From UBA12191 sp964422295 (GTDB taxonomy: Bacteria > Planctomycetota > UBA8108 > UBA1146): DNA of 38,686 nucleotides. Location of the stretch: NCBI GenBank assembly GCA_964422295.1, contig CAYRAM010000025.1, forward strand, positions 1-38,686, given 5' to 3'. Of this stretch, positions 33,943 to 38,686 are shown in pieces (position 1 is the first letter of the stretch; the number at the start of each line of letters is the position of its first letter). The notes beneath the pieces are model-generated. The model saw only the letters and a list, made by a program, of their open reading frames with translations, made no database searches and had not been told where the DNA came from. The translations under genes and the position numbers were made by a program.

Positions 33943-35040
33943 ATGGAATTTCATGAGTTGCTGCGTCGAATGGTGATCGAAAATGCTTCCGACCTCTTCA
34001 TCAAGGTGGGCTGTCCGCCCTCTTTGCGAGTGGATGGTTCGGTCAAATTTCTTGATTGCGAAGAGATCACCCCGCGAAAGTCCCAAGAATTTCTGGAGAT
34101 CATCCAGGATTCCAGACCGGAAGCCTTGCCTCAAAAGTTGGACGTGGATACCTCCTACGACTTGCCTGGCATCGGGCGATTCCGGGTCAATATCTTTCAC
34201 CAAAGGGGACAACTCGGTTTTGTTCTGAGACATGTATCCCACAATGTCTCCGGATTTGATGCTCTTGGTCTTCCCGGCGACACCCTGACGAGTTTGGCAG
34301 TACAGAAACGGGGACTCGTCCTCGTCACCGGAAATACGGGTTCTGGTAAATCGACCACCCTTGCTTCGATGGTTCACCACATCAATGAAACTGCGAATCG
34401 TCACATCGTGACCATCGAAGATCCTATCGAATTTACCTTCCGCGATCGCAAGTCGATCATCGATCAGCGTGAGGTGGGTATCGATACCGACTCATTCCCC
34501 ACTGCGCTGAGGCACTCCCTGCGCCAGAGTCCGGACGTGATTCTGATCGGTGAGATGCGAGATCGTGAGACGATGGAAGCCGCCATCGCTGCTGCAGAAA
34601 CGGGTCACTTGGTTCTCTCTACACTTCATACGGTGAATGCTGTGCAGACTGTGGAACGCATTATTCACTTCTTCCCCCCTCATCAACACGACCTGATCCG
34701 CCTGCAGTTGTCATTGGTTCTTTCTGGGGTGGTGTGCCAGCGATTGATCCCATCTCTTGATGGAGGTGGACGAATCCCGGCACTGGAGTTAATGATCAAC
34801 AGTCCGACGATCAGAGAACTTCTTAGGGAGGGAAGAACACACGAATTGCATAGTGCTGTCCGGGATGGAGAGCATTTCGGATCGTGTACCTTCAATCAGT
34901 CTCTTCGCAATCTGTATCGATCGGATCGAATCACCCTCGATGACGCACTGGCGTTCTCTGATTTCCCTGAAGAATTGCAGTTGGAACTGCGGGGAGTGGT
35001 CAAAGGGAATGCCATGGGGGATTTTGACTTCGATTACTAA
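33943..35040 (+). CDS. pilT: Type IV pilus retraction ATPase, PilT/PilU family
   Basis: Hexameric ATPase that depolymerises pili, 365 residues. The N-terminal PAS-like domain starts ASDLFIKVGCPPSLRVDG. Walker A is GNTGSGKST, then TIEDPIEF (Asp box) and Walker B region SPDVILIGEMRDRETMEAA. The His box GHLVLSTLHTVNA and the PilT motif (AxNLIREGR-like) TIRELLREGRTHEL follow. The acidic C-terminal tail DFDFDY is more PilU-like, so PilT versus PilU is not settled. AGGGAGAG precedes the ATG. It is separated from the pilM-Q operon by about 3.5 kb of unrelated genes; no PilB is present in the window. Confidence 0.92.
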   Translation: MEFHELLRRMVIENASDLFIKVGCPPSLRVDGSVKFLDCEEITPRKSQEFLEIIQDSRPEALPQKLDVDTSYDLPGIGRFRVNIFHQRGQLGFVLRHVSHNVSGFDALGLPGDTLTSLAVQKRGLVLVTGNTGSGKSTTLASMVHHINETANRHIVTIEDPIEFTFRDRKSIIDQREVGIDTDSFPTALRHSLRQSPDVILIGEMRDRETMEAAIAAAETGHLVLSTLHTVNAVQTVERIIHFFPPHQHDLIRLQLSLVLSGVVCQRLIPSLDGGGRIPALELMINSPTIRELLREGRTHELHSAVRDGEHFGSCTFNQSLRNLYRSDRITLDDALAFSDFPEELQLELRGVVKGNAMGDFDFDY

Positions 35041-35097
35041 GCACGATGGCTGGGGTCCGGAGCGTGAACACGTTATGCTTCCTATCTGGAGGCGATC

Positions 35098-35856
35098 GTG
35101 CGCTCATTGGTTATCGATGCTGGAAACACCCGGGTTCACTGGCGCTTGCGTCTTGAGAACGGGAGTATTCTCGAAGATCACGGATCACTCGACGATCCAC
35201 TCTCAGAATTAGTCTCCTCCTTATCTGCTGAGGACCATGTTGGGCAAGTGGCGGTTTCTTGCCTGCGTTCTGAACACCGAACTCTCATTGAACCTGTGAT
35301 TCAGAACCGGTCCTCCAATCCTATTCTGTGGATCGAAAATGGGGCGGCAGCACAGGTCTCTGTGGAAACCGAGTTCCCTCAAAAAACCGGTGCCGACAGA
35401 GCTCTCGCTGCTCTGGCATGGGGACAAGTTGGCGCTGGAGTGCCGGCGGTGATCATCGATGCCGGCACAGCGGTCACCGTCGATGCCGTATCTGCAGAGG
35501 GGGTATTGCTCGGGGGGTGGATCTCCGCAGGATGGCAGTCGATGTGCAATGCTCTGGGAAATTCTGCACCGGATCTCCCCAAGAATATTGGCAAGGCCCC
35601 CATCGCCGATGGGTGGGCTCTTGATACGGAAGGTGCTCTCGGAGGAGGGCTGGAAATCTTCTATCGGGAGGGGATTGCCGGCCTGCACAGCCGCGTTTGC
35701 AATGGTTTGGTGCAGAGATATGATCTCAGCCCCCAGACGATTCTCACCGGTGGGGATGCGCTTCTTCTGGAAGAAGTGTTTACCGACGCGAGGCTGATAC
35801 CAGGTTTGGTTCTGGATGGCTTGGAAGCGGCGCTGTCGATGGAGACGGAGCGATGA
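35098..35856 (+). CDS. coaX: Type III pantothenate kinase
   Basis: Phosphorylates pantothenate in the first step of coenzyme A synthesis, 252 residues of the ASKHA fold. It shows the phosphate-1 motif VIDAGNTRVHWR at the N-terminus, TGADRALAALAW, the phosphate-2 motif VIIDAGTAVTVDAV, and GGWISAGWQSM, the CoaX pantothenate region. ILTGGDA is the adenosine motif. The start is GTG with GGAGG at 35088-35092. It overlaps the MnmE-like gene by ATGA at 35853-35856. In several bacteria coaX lies beside birA; there is none here. Confidence 0.92.
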   Translation: MRSLVIDAGNTRVHWRLRLENGSILEDHGSLDDPLSELVSSLSAEDHVGQVAVSCLRSEHRTLIEPVIQNRSSNPILWIENGAAAQVSVETEFPQKTGADRALAALAWGQVGAGVPAVIIDAGTAVTVDAVSAEGVLLGGWISAGWQSMCNALGNSAPDLPKNIGKAPIADGWALDTEGALGGGLEIFYREGIAGLHSRVCNGLVQRYDLSPQTILTGGDALLLEEVFTDARLIPGLVLDGLEAALSMETER

Positions 35857-36974
35857 CTATCCAGGTCAGCGTAGCCACCGGTCCCGGAACCTCTGCACTC
35901 CACGGAATTGCGATCAGTGGCCCAGGTGCAGGCGAGTTGATCCGGGATCTGTTTGCAATGGAACCACCCGTCGATCGCTGTCATGCGAATATCCTCTCCG
36001 CATCAGGAGAGGTCCTCGACGATGGTGTGTGCTTGCGGTGGCCAGGAGAGAGTGAGACTTATCTGCTGACGACCCACGGAAGTCCCGTGATTCAGGAGCA
36101 GGTCGTGCAGCGGTGCATCGAACTGGGAGCGGAGGAGGGGAAGAATGGGATTCCACTCTTTGATGGCGACTCTCCGCAACTGGGTGAGCCTCTCCGAAGG
36201 CAGGCACTGGATCTGTTGCCTCAGGCATCGAGTCCGGAGATTTGTGCATTTCTGCTGAATCAGGCATCCCGCCTCGGCTTCTCCGGCGAGATCTCCCGGT
36301 GGCTCGATGAACCTCCCACAATTTCAGCGGTCGAAGATCTGTTGGTAAGAAGCAAGGTGGGTCTGCGCTTGATCTCCCCGCCAAGAGTGGTTCTCTCCGG
36401 ATTGACCAATGCAGGCAAGAGCACCCTCTTCAATACCCTGGTTGGAGAAGATCGATCGATCGTGACTGCTGTCGAGGGGACGACCCGGGACTTGGTGGTG
36501 GCCCCGGCGCAGTTGAGTGGCTGGCCCCTCATCCTCGTCGACGGTGCCGGTTCACGGCAAACGGCGGATGAAGTGGAAATGGAAGGCTTGAAAAGGTTGC
36601 AGGATGAATTGAAGAGGGCAGATCTCGTCCTTGAATTGCTACTGCCGGGGCATGACCCCGTTTGCAATCAGGAGTACGACAATGTCCTGGAGGTCTACAG
36701 TCGCTGTGATGAATGGGATCATGAGAAGTTGGCAGAAATCGATCGCCAACGGATCAGCGTGTCCGGTGTTACAGGCGAAGGGATTCCGGCACTGGAAACC
36801 GCCATCCTCGAAAGACTCTACGGAGGGTGTGAATTCCCCCGTGAAGAACCCTGTCCTTTTCTTCCTGAGCATGTCATCTTTTTACAGGAGTTGCTGGGAT
36901 CGCTGAGATCCGGGCAGGATGTCCGTCACATTGTTCGTCGATACTTGGAGGGAGCCTTCGATTGTCACCGATGA
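35853..36974 (+). CDS. Degenerate MnmE/TrmE-like GTPase
   Basis: Protein of 373 residues resembling the tRNA-modification GTPase MnmE but shorter and altered. The N-terminal part (VATGPGTSALHGIAISGPGA) recalls the MnmE tetrahydrofolate-binding domain. A helical segment follows, and then the inserted G domain: Walker A GLTNAGKST at 183-191 and EGTTRD at 208-213 are intact. The DTAG motif has become DGAG, however, and NKxD has become SRCD. The chain ends LEGAFDCHR with no CxGK cysteine motif, which in MnmE is needed for modifying U34. It may be a paralogue with another role in ribosome or membrane biology, which I cannot name. Its ATG overlaps coaX by 4 nt and its stop overlaps the pyrB start region. 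Confidence 0.8.
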   Translation: MTIQVSVATGPGTSALHGIAISGPGAGELIRDLFAMEPPVDRCHANILSASGEVLDDGVCLRWPGESETYLLTTHGSPVIQEQVVQRCIELGAEEGKNGIPLFDGDSPQLGEPLRRQALDLLPQASSPEICAFLLNQASRLGFSGEISRWLDEPPTISAVEDLLVRSKVGLRLISPPRVVLSGLTNAGKSTLFNTLVGEDRSIVTAVEGTTRDLVVAPAQLSGWPLILVDGAGSRQTADEVEMEGLKRLQDELKRADLVLELLLPGHDPVCNQEYDNVLEVYSRCDEWDHEKLAEIDRQRISVSGVTGEGIPALETAILERLYGGCEFPREEPCPFLPEHVIFLQELLGSLRSGQDVRHIVRRYLEGAFDCHR

Positions 36975-37900
36975 CCGATGCCATTGGTTGGAATCTGGTC
37001 GAACTCTCTGATCTTTGCGACGGAGAGATCTCCTCGATTCTCGATCGGGCTGATGAACTGCGAGAGATTCCGGCGGTATCCAGGACCCCTTCTTCACAGT
37101 TGGTGGCTCTGCTCTTCTCTGAGCCGAGTACGCGCACATCCCTTTCGTTTCAGGTGGCATGCCAGAGGTTGGGAGTTTCCTGTATCGAGTTACCGGCGGA
37201 GAGATCGAGTTTGCTCAAAGGGGAGACCGTTCTCGATACAGCGCGGGTTCTCGAAGCTCTTGGCGCAGGTGCACTGGTCGTGAGGGATCCCAGCGACGAC
37301 GTAATCCGCGGTTTGGCGCAGGAATGTGCTGCAGGGGTCTTGAACGCAGGAGGGGGGACTCGGGCCCACCCCAGCCAGGCGTTGCTGGACAGCCTGGTAT
37401 TGCGAGATGAATTCGGCACTCTTGAAGGCCGGTGCATCGGCATCCTCGGAGATGTGGTTCACAGTCGTGTGGCCCGCAGTGACGTGGTCGCATTTAGGGC
37501 GTTGGGTGCAAAAGTGGTTCTGATTGGGCCACAGGAGTTTCTGCCCGAAGGTGATTGGCCTGAGCAAGTCAGTGTTTGCCATGATCTGGACTCGGTTCTT
37601 CCGGAATTGGATGCGGTCCAGGTTCTTCGTATTCAACACGAGAGAATTGAGGGCGACATGGGGCTCTCACTGGATGACTACACGCAACGATATCAATTCA
37701 ATGCCGAAAGATTGGCGAAGTGTCACTCCGGGTTCCGTGTATTGCATCCCGGGCCGATGAATCGTGGAGTCGAAATTTCCTCTGAGGTTGCAGACGGGAA
37801 CTCTTCAAGAATCTTGCAACAGGTGGCTGCAGGGGTTCCCGTGCGCATGGCGCTTTTGGAGAACGCCCTTGGAATTCGCAGCGCTGGGGATTCATCTTGA
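36962..37900 (+). CDS. pyrB: Aspartate carbamoyltransferase catalytic chain
   Basis: Condenses carbamoyl phosphate with aspartate, the committed step of pyrimidine synthesis, 312 residues. The carbamoyl-phosphate site is FSEPSTRTSLSF. The loop from the neighbouring subunit is SSLLKGETVLDT, HPSQALLD and GDVVHSRVARSD follow, and the aspartate-domain signature is LHPGPMNRGVEI. All catalytic residues are present. Two starts are possible: TTG at 36962 has GGAGGGAG at 36947-36954 seven bases upstream, while ATG at 36971 overlaps the previous stop as ATGA but is 16 nt from that SD. No pyrI regulatory gene or dihydroorotase is adjacent. carAB, supplying its substrate, is 30 kb away. Confidence 0.96.
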   Translation: MSPMTDAIGWNLVELSDLCDGEISSILDRADELREIPAVSRTPSSQLVALLFSEPSTRTSLSFQVACQRLGVSCIELPAERSSLLKGETVLDTARVLEALGAGALVVRDPSDDVIRGLAQECAAGVLNAGGGTRAHPSQALLDSLVLRDEFGTLEGRCIGILGDVVHSRVARSDVVAFRALGAKVVLIGPQEFLPEGDWPEQVSVCHDLDSVLPELDAVQVLRIQHERIEGDMGLSLDDYTQRYQFNAERLAKCHSGFRVLHPGPMNRGVEISSEVADGNSSRILQQVAAGVPVRMALLENALGIRSAGDSS

Positions 37901-38277
37901 GTGACGGCCTCACACGTCGCTGGTTCCCCTGGCTACTGATCGGTTTGGCTCTACTGGCAGGATGGTTGCCCGGATCCTGGTTTCATGAATTGATCCCGGA
38001 TGAGTTTCGTAAAGCGGGCCGGGACCAGGTTCTCCACGCCGCAGGATTCATGATTCTCACCGTGGGATTTCGAGCGTGGGGGAAACGGGGGCTAGCGGCC
38101 TCCGCATGGTTGCCGGGGGCGATTCTGCTCCTCCTCGTCTTTGCGATGCTCCATGAGGGGGTACAGGCCCTGATTCCCGGTCGGACTCACTCATGGGAGG
38201 ATTTCAGGGCCGATTTGATCGGGATCGCCGTCGGATCCGCTCTGATCCTGCTTTGGGATCGCCCGCAAAAACCCTGA
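37897..38277 (+). CDS. VanZ-like family membrane protein
   Basis: Inner-membrane protein of 126 residues with four hydrophobic segments (about 10-28, 45-60, 72-88 and 105-120). The pattern DQVLHAAGFMIL and HEGVQALIPGRTHSWEDFRADLIGI is the VanZ-like (PF04892) signature. Function in most bacteria is unknown; VanZ itself gives low-level teicoplanin resistance. The start is TTG at 37897 overlapping the pyrB stop (TTGA), so it is the last gene of the coaX-mnmE-like-pyrB-vanZ string. Its stop codon lies inside a small inverted repeat. Confidence 0.8.
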   Translation: MSDGLTRRWFPWLLIGLALLAGWLPGSWFHELIPDEFRKAGRDQVLHAAGFMILTVGFRAWGKRGLAASAWLPGAILLLLVFAMLHEGVQALIPGRTHSWEDFRADLIGIAVGSALILLWDRPQKP

Positions 38278-38287
38278 ATTTTTGCGG
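38263..38287. terminator. Inverted repeat at the end of the VanZ-like gene, possible weak terminator
   Basis: CCGCAAAAA at 38263-38271 and TTTTTGCGG at 38279-38287 are perfect complements around a 7 nt loop that contains most of the stop codon. There is no T-run after the stem, so it is not a standard terminator, though the T-rich arm could act weakly. Its position at the operon end is suggestive. Confidence 0.35.
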
Positions 38288-38386
38288 AAATTATTGAACA
38301 AGATCGACAATTCGCCGTCATCCCCCCCAGCGGCACTGGCTGGATCTCCCCGGCGTGCCCAATTCAGGCTATCCTTGATACAGTTG

Positions 38387-38413
38387 GGTGATCGTTCGAT
38401 CGTTTCGATCACC
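38387..38413. promoter_or_regulatory. Palindrome upstream of the repeat-protein gene
   Basis: GGTGATCG at 38387-38394 mirrors CGATCACC at 38406-38413, with TTCGATCGTTT between them. It ends directly before the SD (GGAAAGGGG at 38414-38422) and 13 nt before the ATG. It could be an operator for a dimeric repressor or an RNA hairpin controlling access to the SD; the sequence does not decide. Confidence 0.4.
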
Positions 38414-38426
38414 GGAAAGGGGCTCC

Positions 38427-38686
38427 ATGATGGTCCACAAGTCTCGGCTGACGATTCTCCTCCTCTTGAGCTGGATTCCGCTTTCCCTCTTCCCGATCGC
38501 CAAAGAGGTCGATGCGCAATCCCGGGGGAGCGGTACTTCGATCAGTCCACAGTCGCGTCCACAGGTGAGACCCCAGACGCGCCCGCAAGTGAGACCCCAA
38601 GTGAGACCCCAGACGCGTCCCCAGGTGAGACCACAGACTCGCCCGCAAGTGAGACCACAGACTCGCCCGCAAGTGAGACCACAGAC
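38427..38686 (+). CDS. Exported Pro/Gln/Arg-repeat protein, 3' end outside the window
   Basis: Open frame of 86 codons that runs off the window without a stop. It starts MMVHKSRLTILLLLSW at 38427 (a second ATG is at 38430), with GGAAAGGGG upstream. A basic start, a hydrophobic core (about 8-24) and DAQS near residue 29-32 give a good signal peptide. From residue 44 the protein is only tandem PQVRPQTR units. The mature part is strongly basic and proline-rich, as in surface, cell-wall or nucleic-acid-binding low-complexity proteins. I do not recognise a family, and the informative part lies beyond the edge. Codon use within the repeats differs slightly from copy to copy, which argues that it is a real coding repeat. 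Confidence 0.65.
   Translation, partial: MMVHKSRLTILLLLSWIPLSLFPIAKEVDAQSRGSGTSISPQSRPQVRPQTRPQVRPQVRPQTRPQVRPQTRPQVRPQTRPQVRPQ
38556..38686 (+). repeat. Tandem 24-bp repeat, continuing past the window
   Basis: Units of 24 bp encode R-P-Q-V-R-P-Q-T. Five full or partial copies are seen, with one 12-bp half unit missing (PQV directly followed by RPQV). The last copies, before the window end, are nearly identical at the DNA level, while the first ones vary at third positions. This suggests recent expansion toward the right. Confidence 0.9.

Noticed and set aside
38556..38686. Possible CRISPR array at the right edge
   Set aside because: The 24-bp units are directly adjacent without spacers and stay in one reading frame after a signal peptide; it is a protein-coding repeat.

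Overview
The window looks like bacterial chromosome from a member of the Planctomycetota or a close PVC relative. The best single hint is the first gene, a small protein of the type otherwise seen in Planctomycetes and Verrucomicrobia (TIGR04138, Minf_1886-like). The typing rests on memory of families, not on a search. A run of exactly 100 N at 10471-10570 marks a scaffold join, so this is probably a draft or metagenome assembly. Genes are dense, mostly on the + strand, with 1-4 nt overlaps, good Shine-Dalgarno (SD) sequences and unusually frequent TTG starts.

Layout. 80-2667: PVC-type small protein, AI-2E-family permease and a laccase-domain (PgeF/YfiH) protein. 2844-7333: carA-carB, both of the Bacteroidetes/eukaryotic-CAD-like type, then a terminator. 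7412-7924: small exported helical protein, facing a minus-strand S41 protease with HEAT-like repeats (8015-10417) across a shared bidirectional terminator. 10760-15723: comM/yifB ATPase, dus tRNA-dihydrouridine synthase, alkaline-phosphatase-superfamily phosphodiesterase and TerC. dinB (minus) overlaps the end of terC. 17083-21042: thrS, a 38-residue membrane mini-gene, asd and truA. 21213-24229: yvcK-ptsH-ptsI. 24417-30417: a type IV pilus assembly operon, pilM-pilN-pilO-(TPR protein in the pilP position)-pilQ, ended by a strong terminator. 30588-32132: RNase G/E gene cut by an in-frame UGA. 32194-33845: rplU-rpmA-obgE. 33943-38277: pilT/U ATPase, coaX, a degenerate MnmE-like GTPase, pyrB and a VanZ-like protein. 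38427 to the end: start of an exported proline/glutamine/arginine-repeat protein that runs off the window.

The genes are mainly housekeeping. CarAB and PyrB cover the first two steps of pyrimidine synthesis. ThrS, Dus, TruA, RNase G, L21, L27 and Obg serve translation and RNA. Asd serves the aspartate-family amino acids and CoaX serves CoA. YvcK-HPr-EI looks regulatory rather than a sugar-uptake PTS, because no EII is nearby. The pilus genes supply the inner-membrane alignment complex, the secretin and a retraction-type ATPase.

I see no CRISPR array, insertion sequence, phage gene, rRNA or tRNA, and no convincing new defence or biosynthetic system. The most notable items are the in-frame UGA that separates the catalytic part of RNase G from its C-terminal domain, the TPR protein replacing PilP with a triplicated N-terminus, the translationally coupled 38-residue membrane protein, the MnmE-like GTPase lacking its catalytic tail, the CAD-like carbamoyl-phosphate synthase and the repeat protein at the right edge.
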